Assembly: GCF_000373985.1 (NCBI RefSeq)
Contig: NZ_KB893012.1
Span: 1 to 64,000 of the forward strand
Direction of reading: 5' to 3'
Origin: Desulfobacter curvatus DSM 3379
GTDB lineage: Bacteria > Desulfobacterota > Desulfobacteria > Desulfobacterales > Desulfobacteraceae
DNA: 64,000 nucleotides
The translations under genes and the position numbers were made by a program. Position 1 is the stretch's first letter; the number at the start of each line of letters is the position of its first letter. Shown here piece after piece: positions 1 through 8,581 of this stretch. The notes under the pieces are model-generated. The model saw only the letters and a list, made by a program, of their open reading frames with translations, searched no databases and was not told where the DNA came from.

Positions 1-42
1 AAAAAGATATTCTTTTCATTCTGGACGTTCCACTTCATTACT

Positions 43-720
43 ATGATTACCAATACTTGGGCAACTCAAGCTGAATTAATGGTGGAGCAATCAATGACAA
101 TGAAGGGTGAAAAACGAAAAACGCACATTTTCAAAGAGCGAAATCCAAGCTATATTGTCCTGAAGGCGACCATTATTGCGGAAGTGTTTCCTCGGGCCTT
201 TATTTTGATCGGCGATGACGCGGTAAAGCATTTAAATCACTATTTTGCCAATACGGGCAGAAATTATAAAATTGATTTGGAAGGGATGGTCAAAGAGGTA
301 CCTTCAGCTAAAAAATTATACGAATTAGAGGTTGCCCAAGCCAAAGCCTATGCTGAGACCCTGCCGGTCGGACGTCATTGGATCACATCCCGGCGGGTTC
401 AGGGCGGTTATAATTCAGAACATGAAAACAAAAACTGGTTTTTTGCAGTGGGCGGCTATTCCGTTTGGGGGAAGGGCCAGGTAATGGTAAAAACAAGTGG
501 AGCGGGCACACAATATGAAATGAATTTCGAATATAAGTTTTTCGATCGATATAACTGGGATGCCGGCAAAAAGGTGAACATTCTGGGTATTGAGATTACA
601 GATGCGTTTATGGGAGAATTTCACAAACAGGGCCTGGCAAGGGAGTATGATGAAATCGGATCTTTTCACCGGCGATTTACATGGAACGCCGGCCAACCAA
701 TTCCCTCTAATCAATACTAA
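43..720 (+). CDS. Hypothetical protein, 225 aa, possibly 5'-truncated by the window edge
   Basis: I do not recognise this protein. The frame stays open from base 1, so the ATG at 43 may be internal and the true start may lie outside the window. The product is soluble and rich in charged and aromatic residues. Its last 100 residues are full of Tyr, Phe, Trp and Gly (short motifs FFAVGGYSVWGKG and YKFFDRYNWD), which suggests a beta-rich fold. No signal peptide is visible from the ATG at 43. The stop lies 16 bases before the GTG start of the following lipoprotein, so the two are probably co-transcribed. Confidence 0.6.
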   Translation: MITNTWATQAELMVEQSMTMKGEKRKTHIFKERNPSYIVLKATIIAEVFPRAFILIGDDAVKHLNHYFANTGRNYKIDLEGMVKEVPSAKKLYELEVAQAKAYAETLPVGRHWITSRRVQGGYNSEHENKNWFFAVGGYSVWGKGQVMVKTSGAGTQYEMNFEYKFFDRYNWDAGKKVNILGIEITDAFMGEFHKQGLAREYDEIGSFHRRFTWNAGQPIPSNQY

Positions 721-736
721 AAAAGAGGATTTAAAT

Positions 737-1177
737 GTGAGAACCTTCGTTTTTTTAATCTGGGCTGTCCTGGTGGTGGTGGTCGGATGTGGAAACAATA
801 CCCCGGCTACGGGCAAGGATTCAAAAGGATTTGATCTTACACTCTGGGAAAAAAAGTTCAGTGTGCAGTTTCCCAAAACGGTGCAGGTGATCGGCGTCAG
901 GACAGAGGCCGGTATGGATGATGCCATTTATTTGAAAATTCGCATATCTTCAGCGGATTGGCCAAAATTTTTACAGACCTCCCCCATTGATCCACGGGAT
1001 TTGAGTGATGACAAACGATTTTTCCTCGGCCCGGATTGGCAGTGGTGGGATCCTGGGAAACAAACCAGCGTGCCCACCGCCCAAGCCTTCTTGGAAGACG
1101 GAAATGTTTTGAATATGGGGTATCGTCAGAACCCGAAAGGCAGTACGGATGTCTACCTGATGTGGTACCAGCGGTAG
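737..1177 (+). CDS. Putative lipoprotein, 146 aa
   Basis: Function unknown. I place the start at GTG 737, preceded by the ribosome-binding sequence AAAAGAGGAT. From there the protein begins with a short basic n-region, a hydrophobic stretch and a lipobox ending VVVGC, so it is predicted to be lipidated on the cysteine and kept in the envelope. The remaining ~125 residues include several Trp/Pro-rich segments. A longer reading frame extends upstream into the preceding gene, but that part overlaps it and lacks signal-peptide character. It directly follows the unknown gene at 43-720 and probably shares its transcript. Confidence 0.6.
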   Translation: MRTFVFLIWAVLVVVVGCGNNTPATGKDSKGFDLTLWEKKFSVQFPKTVQVIGVRTEAGMDDAIYLKIRISSADWPKFLQTSPIDPRDLSDDKRFFLGPDWQWWDPGKQTSVPTAQAFLEDGNVLNMGYRQNPKGSTDVYLMWYQR

Positions 1178-1390
1178 CTTTCACCGCCACAACTACGGCT
1201 GAGGAAAATGTCTAAGATGATCAAATTTATTTTCCCAACGAAGAAACTGCAGAAATAAATATTCCGTAACAGCCTGTCGAGGCGATTGAATCATTCGCTC
1301 CGTTTCCGGTACCGCCCTGAAATGTCATAGATCCAAAGCAATCTGGCAATATGGCCGGATTATGGCAAGAGCATTGAGCCTTATAAATAG

Positions 1391-1528
1391 TATTTGGACG
1401 AAAAGTCACCCACCTGCGGCGTTGCTGCACAAAGCTGCCAACTTATAAAATCGGGCCTCACGTACTAAAGTACGCTCCGGTTTCAGCTTTGCTTACGCCT
1501 ATCATCCATGCAACTTTTCGTCCAAATA
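1391..1528. repeat. 138-bp palindromic (MITE/REP-like) element
   Basis: The ends are perfect 16-bp inverted repeats: TATTTGGACGAAAAGT at 1391-1406 and ACTTTTCGTCCAAATA at 1513-1528. Inside are further nested arms: AAAGCTG (1431-1437) with CAGCTTT (1484-1490), and CGTAC (1461-1465) with GTACG (1470-1474). The whole unit can fold into one long imperfect hairpin. It has no coding potential and sits 25 bp downstream of the metE stop, so it may also end or stabilise the metE transcript. It looks like a non-autonomous mobile or REP-type repeat; no second copy is present in this window. The rest of the 1178-1553 gap shows nothing recognisable. Confidence 0.6.
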
Positions 1529-1553
1529 CAGGTTTTAGATAATAAGTAGTTTT

Positions 1554-3830
1554 TCAAGCCGTTGCAGCGCTGCGCAGCACTCTGGCCGCTTCAACCAGAT
1601 TTTTTAAAGCTGCCTTTGTCTCCGGCCAGGCCCGGGTTTTTAATCCGCAGTCCGGGTTTATCCACAGTCGTTCCCTTGGGATGCGTTTGGCCGCTTCCTT
1701 CATGTTGGTTACTATGAAATCTACGGTTGGTACATTGGGAGAGTGGATATCATACACCCCCGGACCGATTTCATTGGGATAGGCGGTTTCGTCAAAGGCG
1801 TTTAATATCTCCATGTTTGACCGGGATGCCTCAATGGTGATGACGTCGGTATCCATGCGTGTGATGGCGTCAATGATATCGTTGAATTCCGAATAGCACA
1901 TATGGGTATGAATCTGAGTGTCGTCTTTGACCCCGTTGGCGGTAATCCGGAATGCCCCCACCGCCCAGTTCAAATATTCATCCCACTGCTTTTTACGCAG
2001 GGGAAGTCCTTCTCTTAGGGCTGCTTCATCTATCTGGATAATGGAAATACCGGCCTTTTCAAGATCCAGCACCTCATCCCGCATCGCAAGAGCGACCTGG
2101 CGGCAGGTGTCGGCCCGGCTTTGGTCGTCCCGGACAAAAGACCAGTTTAAAATGGTTACAGGGCCTGTGAGCATGCCTTTGACCGGTTTGTCAGACAGGG
2201 ACTGGGCATAAACAATCCACATGACAGTCATGGGTTGGAGTCGGGATACATCGCCGAAAAGGATCGGCGGCTTAACGCAACGGGAGCCGTAGGACTGCAC
2301 CCAGCCATAGCGGCTGAAGGCAAAGCCGTCCAATTGCTCTCCAAAATACTCCACCATATCGTTTCGTTCGGCTTCGCCATGAACCAGCACATCCAGGCCG
2401 GTCTTTTCCTGGAATTGAATGGTGTTTTTGAGTTGGTCCCGGATGGCGGTAGTGTAGTCACCCAGGCCGATCTTCCCTTTTTTGAACTTAAGGCGCAGTG
2501 AACGTATCTCCTTGGTTTGGGGAAAGGAACCAATGGTGGTGGTGGGGTAAAGGGGCAAATTGAGTTTTTCTTTATGAAGTTTGGCCCGTTCCAGATAGGG
2601 TTGATTGCGTTGTCCCCAAGTGTCATCCACCTGGGCTAAACGGGCCTGGACATCCGGGTTATGGATACGGGTGGATTTTTTGCGGTTTTTCAATGCCTTT
2701 GCGTTCTCTTCCAGCTCCGTTTCCACTATTTTCCGGCCCTGGTTTAACGCATTTGCCAGAATATCCAATTCAACCAGTTTCTGCCTGGCAAAGGCCATCC
2801 AGCTTAAAAGTTCGGTATCCAGTTCGCTCTCTATTCTTAAGTCCACAGGCACGTGGAGCAAGGAGCAGGATGGGGCCAGCCACAGCCTGTCGCCAAGTTG
2901 CTCATGGATAGGTGTCAGTCGATCCAGAAGGGCATTCAAATCCGTTTTCCAGATATTTCTTCCGTCAATTACACCCAGCGATAAGTCCATATGTTCGGGC
3001 AGCCGGCCAATCAGATCCGCCACCTGGTCTTTTCCCCGCACCGCATCGACGTGAAGGGCCTGAATCGGCAACGACAACGCCAGACCCAGGTTATCTTCAA
3101 GGGAGCCAAAATAGGTAGCCAGCATGATCTTGACAGATCCGCTCCCCAATGCCTGATAGGCTTGTTCTACCATGTGTTTCCAGTCATTATCCAAATCCAT
3201 GACCAGCAGCGGCTCATCCATCTGTACCCACTCGACATCCTGGGCGGCCAGTAGATTTACAAGCCGGGCATATTCCGGCAGCAGCTTTTTCAGCAGGGTT
3301 TTTTTGTTAAAATTTTCTGCCTTGCCTAAAAAAAGATAGGTCACGGGGCCTAGGATAACCGGTTTGGGTCTTACACCTGCCTTTTGTGCTTCTTGTACCT
3401 GGTCCAATAGCGATTGCGCATCCAGGCAAAACTCAGTGGATGAATCAAATTCCGGGACAATGTAGTGGTAATTGGTGTCGAACCATTTGGTCATTTCTCC
3501 GGCCGGAATCTGGTTGTCTTTTCCATCGCCTGCTGACTGCCCCCGGGCTGTACGGAAATACCGGTCCAATGGTGATCCGCCGGTTTCCCGGGCCCGGTCA
3601 GGAATGTTGCCCAGCATCCAGCTGGTATCCAGAACGTGGTCGTAAAATGAGAAGTCGCCTACGGGTACATAATTAAGCCTTTTTTGGCAGCCCCAATTGT
3701 TTTTTCGAAGCCGGGCGCCGGTCTCAAGCAGTTCGGTTTGGGACGTTTCTCCCCGCCAGTAAGATTCCAGTGCGTGTTTAAGTTCCCTGTTGTCGCCGAT
3801 GCGGGGGAACCCTAGGTTGTGGGTCTTCAT
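1554..3830 (-). CDS. metE: Cobalamin-independent methionine synthase MetE
   Basis: Transfers the methyl group of 5-methyltetrahydropteroyl-triglutamate to homocysteine to form methionine in the cytoplasm. At 758 aa it is full length for MetE. The N-terminal half opens with the typical HNLGFPRIG segment and the C-terminal catalytic half carries the zinc ligands in HTHMCYSEF (His/Cys near residues 644-646) and in NPDCGLKTR near the C-terminus. The start is fixed by AGGAGG eight bases before ATG 3830. It is transcribed alone. The 340-bp leader shows no cobalamin or SAM riboswitch signature, only a 10-bp dyad at 3975-4001. A B12-free enzyme in an organism with corrinoid-type C1 metabolism would be a backup, but that is inference. 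Confidence 0.95.
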   Translation of the reverse strand: MKTHNLGFPRIGDNRELKHALESYWRGETSQTELLETGARLRKNNWGCQKRLNYVPVGDFSFYDHVLDTSWMLGNIPDRARETGGSPLDRYFRTARGQSAGDGKDNQIPAGEMTKWFDTNYHYIVPEFDSSTEFCLDAQSLLDQVQEAQKAGVRPKPVILGPVTYLFLGKAENFNKKTLLKKLLPEYARLVNLLAAQDVEWVQMDEPLLVMDLDNDWKHMVEQAYQALGSGSVKIMLATYFGSLEDNLGLALSLPIQALHVDAVRGKDQVADLIGRLPEHMDLSLGVIDGRNIWKTDLNALLDRLTPIHEQLGDRLWLAPSCSLLHVPVDLRIESELDTELLSWMAFARQKLVELDILANALNQGRKIVETELEENAKALKNRKKSTRIHNPDVQARLAQVDDTWGQRNQPYLERAKLHKEKLNLPLYPTTTIGSFPQTKEIRSLRLKFKKGKIGLGDYTTAIRDQLKNTIQFQEKTGLDVLVHGEAERNDMVEYFGEQLDGFAFSRYGWVQSYGSRCVKPPILFGDVSRLQPMTVMWIVYAQSLSDKPVKGMLTGPVTILNWSFVRDDQSRADTCRQVALAMRDEVLDLEKAGISIIQIDEAALREGLPLRKKQWDEYLNWAVGAFRITANGVKDDTQIHTHMCYSEFNDIIDAITRMDTDVITIEASRSNMEILNAFDETAYPNEIGPGVYDIHSPNVPTVDFIVTNMKEAAKRIPRERLWINPDCGLKTRAWPETKAALKNLVEAARVLRSAATA

Positions 3831-3974
3831 GTTCTCAATCCTCCTTTTTCAAAGGTTGAAATAATTTTGATTTTTCCTAACCGTTTTGAATCTCTATAAA
3901 ATATTTTTGATCAAGGTGTTGTTGGAAGAACTATAGAGGAGATTGAAGCATGATGAAAAATGATATATTCTTAC

Positions 3975-4001
3975 ATATTCATAAAAATAAGTTATGAATA
4001 T
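3975..4001. promoter_or_regulatory. 10-bp inverted repeat upstream of metE
   Basis: ATATTCATAA (3975-3984) and TTATGAATAT (3992-4001) form a perfect dyad with a 7-bp spacer in the AT-rich leader of metE, about 145 bp before its start. The form suits a dimeric regulator. It does not resemble the MetJ box (AGACGTCT repeats). No regulator is encoded next to it, so its role is inferred from position only. Confidence 0.35.
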
Positions 4002-4090
4002 ATGCCCGGTGAGAAATTGTTGGATTTGATGTTTTAATTATTTGTTGAGGCGGATGTATATGTTTGATAGAACTTAGGGGTAAAGGGGCC

Positions 4091-4137
4091 CGGAAAAAAA
4101 ATAATGACTTATCCTTTTTGCGTGTCTTTTTTTTCCG
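4091..4137. terminator. A/T-armed inverted repeat downstream of the hydro-lyase genes
   Basis: CGGAAAAAAAA (4091-4101) and TTTTTTTTCCG (4127-4137) are perfect 11-base inverted arms with a 25-base loop. They lie 36 bases beyond the stop of the beta subunit on the minus strand. The stem is mostly A-U, so it would be a weak terminator at best. Confidence 0.3.
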
Positions 4138-4172
4138 AGTCCCTCACCAGTTTTTATAATTATCTTGGATTT

Positions 4173-4790
4173 TTAATCAAGATAATCCACATGTTTAATG
4201 ATTTCCGCCACAACTTTATCTTTCTTTTCATTAAACATCGCTTTATTTTTTTCAAAAAGATTATTTCCTTTTGTATCAATGGAAACAATCAACGGGCCAA
4301 ATTGTTTAACCCGCATAACCCACATTGCTTCGGGCATGCCGAGGTCCAGCCATTCTACAGATTCCACCTCTTCTACCCGGCTTGCGGCCAGAACGGCACA
4401 TCCGCCGGGGAATACGGTATGAATAGCTTTAGAAGCCACGCAGCCTTCAGCGGTTTTGGGCCCCATACCGCCCTTGCCCACAATCAGTTTAACGCCTGTT
4501 GCCTCTAAAAATTCCTTTTCAAGTTTTTCCATGCGCATACTGGTGGTCGGCCCGATGGAAATCACCTCGTACTTGCCGGGCTCATCTTTTTTTTCCTGCA
4601 TAATAGGTCCGGCATGAAAAATGGCTTTGCCTGCAAGGTCAACGGGCAGGTCTTTGCCTTGGTGGATATGGCGGTGATGAACATCATCCCGGCTGGTGAT
4701 CAAATATCCATCCAGGAATATGACATCTCCAATGGTAAGGGATTCAAGATCTTCATTTTTTATGGGTGTTGTTAATGTTACTGTGCTCAT
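4173..4790 (-). CDS. Fe-S hydro-lyase, tartrate/fumarate type, beta subunit
   Basis: This is the C-terminal (beta) half of a class I [4Fe-4S] hydratase. At 205 aa it matches the length of TtdB, and motifs such as KAIFHAGP, SIGPTTSMRM and VGKGGMGP are those of the tartrate dehydratase/class I fumarase beta subunit. Its ATG overlaps the alpha-subunit stop by four bases (ATGA), so the two are translationally coupled. By overall likeness it is closer to TtdB than to the fused FumA/FumB enzymes. In a sulfate reducer the physiological reaction is more likely fumarate + water to malate, as part of the citric acid cycle; sequence alone does not settle the substrate. Confidence 0.88.
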   Translation of the reverse strand: MSTVTLTTPIKNEDLESLTIGDVIFLDGYLITSRDDVHHRHIHQGKDLPVDLAGKAIFHAGPIMQEKKDEPGKYEVISIGPTTSMRMEKLEKEFLEATGVKLIVGKGGMGPKTAEGCVASKAIHTVFPGGCAVLAASRVEEVESVEWLDLGMPEAMWVMRVKQFGPLIVSIDTKGNNLFEKNKAMFNEKKDKVVAEIIKHVDYLD

Positions 4791-5686
4791 AGTGTGACTC
4801 CTTTATGTGAGATAACTTCATATTCCAGGCTTGAATCAAATTTGATGAGCGCTCTTCTGTGCGCCCAGCATCCGGTTGACAGACCCACGGCTATTGTTGC
4901 CGGATGGCGTCCTGCCTGTTCAATATTGACACCCATAACGGAATTTTTGCCGGTAAGTCCGCCAGGACCGATTTCAATGTCGTTGAGTCCTTTCTCGATC
5001 ATCTTTTCAAGTTCTGCGCCGCGGGCGTTGGGATTTTGTGTTCCTATGGGACGAAGCAGGGCTTTTTTGGAAAGTTTGGCCGCCACCTCTACGGATCCGG
5101 CAATGCCGATACCCACCAAAAGCGGGGGACAGGCGTTGATGCCATAAGAGGTGATCTGATCAAATATAAATTTGACCGCACCATCATACCCTTCAAGGGG
5201 CATCAGGACCTTTGCGGTGCCGGGCAGGCTGCATCCACCGCCTGCCATGTACATATAGATTTTTACTTCGTCATTATTGGGAACAACCTCCCAGTCAATC
5301 CAGGGAATTCTTGTGCCGACATTATTGCCGGTATTTTTTTCATCAAAAATTTCCACGCAGTTATGACGTAAAGGCGATTCTATGGTGGCTTTTTTTACCG
5401 CTTCAATCAGGCAGCTTTCAATTTCGTCAATCATTGGGAATTTAGAACCGACCTGCACAAAATACTGAATAACCCCCGTGTCCTGACATGCCGGCCTGTC
5501 AAGCTTATGGGCCATGTCCAAGTCATCAAACATGGCATCATAAATAAGTTTTGCCATGGGCGTATCTTCCTGGGTCCTGAGCTCTTTGAGTTTGGCAATG
5601 ACATCATCGGGAAGATGCTTGCCTGCATAGCCGGTAAACTTGGCCATAACATCAATAAAATGTTCGCGTTGTGTGTTTAGGTCCAT
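4787..5686 (-). CDS. Fe-S hydro-lyase, tartrate/fumarate type, alpha subunit
   Basis: This catalytic alpha subunit (299 aa) carries the three cluster cysteine motifs expected for a class I hydratase: RPACQDTG near residue 80, AGGGCSLPG in the middle and LSTGCWAHRR near the C-terminus. With the beta subunit it would form a [4Fe-4S] enzyme that hydrates fumarate or dehydrates L(+)-tartrate. Length and sequence are very close to TtdA. The start ATG at 5686 follows AAAGGAG. The pair is a two-gene operon, and a strong hairpin lies upstream at 5772-5815. Oxygen-sensitive cluster enzymes of this class suit an anaerobe. Confidence 0.88.
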   Translation of the reverse strand: MDLNTQREHFIDVMAKFTGYAGKHLPDDVIAKLKELRTQEDTPMAKLIYDAMFDDLDMAHKLDRPACQDTGVIQYFVQVGSKFPMIDEIESCLIEAVKKATIESPLRHNCVEIFDEKNTGNNVGTRIPWIDWEVVPNNDEVKIYMYMAGGGCSLPGTAKVLMPLEGYDGAVKFIFDQITSYGINACPPLLVGIGIAGSVEVAAKLSKKALLRPIGTQNPNARGAELEKMIEKGLNDIEIGPGGLTGKNSVMGVNIEQAGRHPATIAVGLSTGCWAHRRALIKFDSSLEYEVISHKGVTL

Positions 5687-5771
5687 TAATCTTATTCTCC
5701 TTTGAAGTTAGGGATAGGAACTAAGTAAATAATAGAAACCATACGAGACTTTCGCCTCATCCAAAAAAAAA

Positions 5772-5815
5772 GCCACGAAGATTTGACGGATGTTTTCCGC
5801 CCTTACCTTCGTGGC
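5772..5815. terminator. Bidirectional terminator-like hairpin upstream of the hydro-lyase operon
   Basis: GCCACGAAG (5772-5780) pairs perfectly with CTTCGTGGC (5807-5815), and the loop contains a smaller CGGA/TCCG hairpin. Runs of A lie before it and runs of T after it, so it could terminate transcription in either direction. It may end read-through from the epimerase gene on the minus strand. The rest of 5816-6329 contains several short inverted repeats (for example GCGGC/GCCGC near 6082-6093) but no gene that I can support. Confidence 0.5.
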
Positions 5816-6329
5816 CTTTTTGATATCATTACCCCAGAAAAACTGATCTAAACACGCTGATTTAAAATAAAACGGTTTCTCTGGTTTTAAACTTTATTTG
5901 TCTCTCTTGCCTTCTGGCAAAAAGTAGCCTTGTTTTACCTTTCATGAATACATCCGGATGCGCCTTAATAAGGATAACTCCCGAATGCATATTAGTGCCT
6001 TACTCCTGAGTTTCTGTCAAAAAAAAACAAGAAATTGTCAAACTCCTTTCTTCTTGTTTCTAGTTTCCAGTCTCTAGTTTCTGCGGCTCAGCCGCCTTAG
6101 ATCTATAAAGGTCTTTAAACTGCCTGCCTGGCAGTCTTTCGACAAAAACCTTCAAGCTGCCATAAAAAAAATGAAACTTATTTTTTTAGGATTGTACTAC
6201 CTTAGGTCTCGTCCGGATGTCAAGCATTAAAAAGCAACCCGGATGATTGTATGTAAGTTGCCTACAGTTTTGGGGTAACTTTGATTGATAAATATTTCAT
6301 GTGATCCGCCCTAAAAGTGGTAGCGGCAC

Positions 6330-7229
6330 TCAAATTAAAAAACCGGAATCATAATAATCCATTAATCCCTTTTCAAATGAGTACTCGGGCACAAAACCGA
6401 TTTTTTCTTTTGCCAGGGACATGTCACACTCTGTATGGTTTTGATATTCGCCTTGAAAAGGATTTTCAATATACTCCGGTTTCCTGTTCATGCCCAGAAC
6501 AAAATTCAGCTGTTCAACGATTCTGTTAAAAGAAGTTGCTGTTCCCGATCCGCAATTGACAATGCAGCTTTCGTTTGCCTTTGATGCAAGTATATTGGCT
6601 TTTACAACATCCTTAATATAGATGTAATCTCTTTTTTGATCTCCGAATTTGAAAAGCTTTGGATTTCCTTTTTGCATCTGCTGGGCAAATTGATATACCA
6701 TTGTGGCCCTTGTTCCTTTATGGTTTTCCCTTGGCCCGAATATATTGCAATATCGAAGTCCGACAATGGTTAGAGATGAATCTTTGGCTGCAAGTTCCAT
6801 GGAAAAATCATCCAGTAATAATTTTGCCTTGGCATATGGCGTTTGTGGATCAGGCGGGTCGCTTTCGTGGTAAGGGGCCGGGTTGTTGCCATATATTGCT
6901 GTTGATGAGGCGTACACAATTTTTTTACATCCATGGGCTATGACATAGTTGAATAAGTGCTTTGATGATTCAAGGTTGGCTCTCATAATTTCTTTTTCAT
7001 CATTTACTCTTGTGCCGTTGATTGCCGCCTGGTGAAAAAGAACATCAATGTTTCCAATGGCGTCCCAATCTATGCCTATAAAACCCGGATACAGGCATTT
7101 GCCCTTGAATCCAGGTATGACCTGTTCAGATTCATGCCCTGTAATAATTACCTCGTGTCCTTGTTCTTGAAGCGCTAAAGTCAAATTGGAACCTACTAAT
7201 CCGGTTCCGCCGGTTACTAAACATCTCAT
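6330..7229 (-). CDS. Extended SDR epimerase, ADP-heptose 6-epimerase (HldD)-like
   Basis: A nucleotide-sugar epimerase of the extended short-chain dehydrogenase family (299 aa). The N-terminus holds the NAD(P)-binding motif TGGTGLVGS. The catalytic set SSTAIYG and YAKAK (Tyr-x3-Lys) follows near residues 110-135, and GPRENHKG with a downstream KRDYIY segment resembles the pattern of ADP-L-glycero-D-manno-heptose 6-epimerase. HldD makes the heptose used in lipopolysaccharide inner core. No other LPS genes are nearby, so UDP-hexose 4-epimerase-like activity remains possible. The ATG overlaps the stop codon of a short aldo/keto reductase remnant upstream. Confidence 0.75.
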   Translation of the reverse strand: MRCLVTGGTGLVGSNLTLALQEQGHEVIITGHESEQVIPGFKGKCLYPGFIGIDWDAIGNIDVLFHQAAINGTRVNDEKEIMRANLESSKHLFNYVIAHGCKKIVYASSTAIYGNNPAPYHESDPPDPQTPYAKAKLLLDDFSMELAAKDSSLTIVGLRYCNIFGPRENHKGTRATMVYQFAQQMQKGNPKLFKFGDQKRDYIYIKDVVKANILASKANESCIVNCGSGTATSFNRIVEQLNFVLGMNRKPEYIENPFQGEYQNHTECDMSLAKEKIGFVPEYSFEKGLMDYYDSGFLI

Positions 7230-7333
7230 AATTTGGGCCTAATTTGTTTATGGTTGATAGTTTGTTCTGGTTTTGATTTCCAGGTTCCAAGCCCAATCAC
7301 GGGCATGGAATCATCGTTGCTGAATGCTTTAAT
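7226..7333 (-). pseudogene. Aldo/keto reductase N-terminal remnant
   Basis: On the minus strand this frame reads IKAFSNDDSMPVIGLGTWKS followed by KPEQT, then runs into unrelated residues and a stop. The MPVIGLGTWKS block is the hallmark of the first beta-strand of aldo/keto reductases. Only about 25 residues of a ~280-residue family remain, and no in-frame ATG precedes the block. It ends exactly where the epimerase gene begins, suggesting that an AKR gene was lost by deletion when the epimerase came to lie here. Confidence 0.5.
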
Positions 7334-7747
7334 CCTGCATTGTTTTTCTCGACTTCCTGATCTGTCAACGCGCTGACAATGAAGGAAATTGAAAAAAGCC
7401 AAAAAAAAAGCCAAAAGCTTTTCATTCGCGTTGATGAAAACCTTCTGGCTTCATATTTGAAGTTTATGATTCTTCCGGGGATTATCCCCGTTATTTCCCG
7501 CAAAAAGGAAATAGTGGTTTTAAATTTTCCGACCGTTTCTACGGCAATTAAGTTTACTCCTATAATGAAACAAAAAGAGAAAGTCAAACAAATTCAACCT
7601 TCTTAAGCCAGGAAGGCCGGATCTGACTTTTGTCCGTATTGGGAATTTCCAGCTTTTTGGGTTTTTGCCCATTTTTCAAACCCTGAGAAAATCCGACGAA
7701 ATAGTTTCAGCTTGCCGATAAATCGTTCAATTAAAAGCGACTAATTT

Positions 7748-7766
7748 TTATCCACTCAGTGGATAA
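7748..7766. promoter_or_regulatory. Dyad upstream of the ZraP-like gene, possible ZraR enhancer site
   Basis: TTATCCACT-C-AGTGGATAA is a perfect 9-bp dyad around one central base. It ends 73 bp upstream of the predicted sigma-54 promoter at 7840, a normal distance for an enhancer-binding protein site. The ZraR-like regulator encoded at 13447 is the natural candidate. The remaining bases between 7334 and 7747 hold no gene that I can support. Confidence 0.45.
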
Positions 7767-7839
7767 GAATAAACCGGCTGAACTTCCGAGATAAACGCCT
7801 AAAAAAGATAAATTCCATTATAACAATATGTTAAATGCT

Positions 7840-7855
7840 TGGCACGCTAATTGAT
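7840..7855 (+). promoter_or_regulatory. Sigma-54 promoter of the ZraP-like gene
   Basis: TGGCACGCTAATTGAT fits the -24/-12 consensus (TGGCACG-N4-TTGCW) except for A in place of C after the -12 G. It lies 64 bp before the start codon. Together with the upstream dyad and the linked ZraS/ZraR pair it reproduces the known arrangement of zraP control in enteric bacteria. Confidence 0.6.
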
Positions 7856-7918
7856 ATACTAAAATATCAAACACGCGAATGCTTGTTTCAATAACCAACT
7901 TAAAAAGGAGTTTTAAAC

Positions 7919-8407
7919 ATGACTAATTTCTCACTCAAAAAAGTTATTCTTTTCGGGACAATTTTTCTTATCACCGGTTTTACAGCCTATGCATTCGCCC
8001 ATGGCGAAGGCTACCACATGGGTGGCGGCTATGGTTCCGGTATGATGGGCGGTTACGGCATGATGGGTGACGGCTACCACATGATGGGCGGTTATGGCCA
8101 TATGTGGAATGATCTCTCCCCTAAAGATCAACAGTTGATGCATGACCAGATGGATAAATTTTTTGCATCGACCCAGGATCTGCGCAAACAGTACTATGAA
8201 AAACGTGTTGAACTGAACCAGGAATATGCCAAGTCCGAAAAAGACCAGGCCAGAATTTCAGCACTTGAAAAAGACCTCTTTGATATCTCCTCAAAGATTG
8301 AAAAGGCACGCTTTGAGAACATGAATGAAATGCACAAGCTTTTCGAAGGCAGAATCCCTGATGGATATATGATGGGAGCAGGCCGCGGATACGGCGGTTG
8401 TTACTAA
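7919..8407 (+). CDS. Periplasmic metal-stress protein, ZraP/Spy-like, Met/His/Gly-rich
   Basis: A secreted 162-aa protein with an N-terminal signal peptide (hydrophobic core around residues 9-25, cleavage near AYAFA). The mature N-terminus is built from Gly, Met, His and Tyr repeats (MMGGYG, GYHMMGGYG), a pattern typical of copper or zinc binding. It is followed by about 80 residues of charged amphipathic helix, as in the ZraP/Spy/CpxP chaperone family. The start follows AAGGAG. A sigma-54 promoter and a dyad precede it, and a strong terminator at 8423 separates it from copA. Likely role: metal buffering or envelope chaperone under copper or zinc stress. Confidence 0.75.
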   Translation: MTNFSLKKVILFGTIFLITGFTAYAFAHGEGYHMGGGYGSGMMGGYGMMGDGYHMMGGYGHMWNDLSPKDQQLMHDQMDKFFASTQDLRKQYYEKRVELNQEYAKSEKDQARISALEKDLFDISSKIEKARFENMNEMHKLFEGRIPDGYMMGAGRGYGGCY

Positions 8408-8422
8408 CAGACTGAAACCAAA

Positions 8423-8460
8423 AGGTGCCGGGTATGCTGTGGGCGTCCCGGCACCTCTTT
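8423..8460 (+). terminator. Rho-independent terminator after the ZraP-like gene
   Basis: AGGTGCCGGG (8423-8432) and CCCGGCACCT (8447-8456) form a perfect 10-bp GC-rich stem followed by CTTTT. Confidence 0.9.
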
Positions 8461-8581
8461 TACAAAAAAAGCAGGGAGTAAATCATATGTACCTTTTTAA
8501 CAAAATTTCACTTTGATAGTCGGTTTTTATTTGCTTCACTGACTCATTTGAACAGCGGGATGAAATAAAGGGAGAAAAATA

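Noticed and set aside
3950..3997. Fifteen-codon frame with GGAG upstream in the metE leader
   Set aside because: It overlaps the inverted repeat, runs opposite to metE and has no known counterpart; too short to support.
3831..4172. Cobalamin or SAM riboswitch before metE
   Set aside because: No B12-box or SAM-box sequence is visible in this AT-rich leader.
7379..7606. 75-codon plus-strand frame between the AKR relic and the zraP region
   Set aside because: No ribosome-binding site, no recognisable domain, and an opposite-strand frame of similar length; I cannot support it as a gene.
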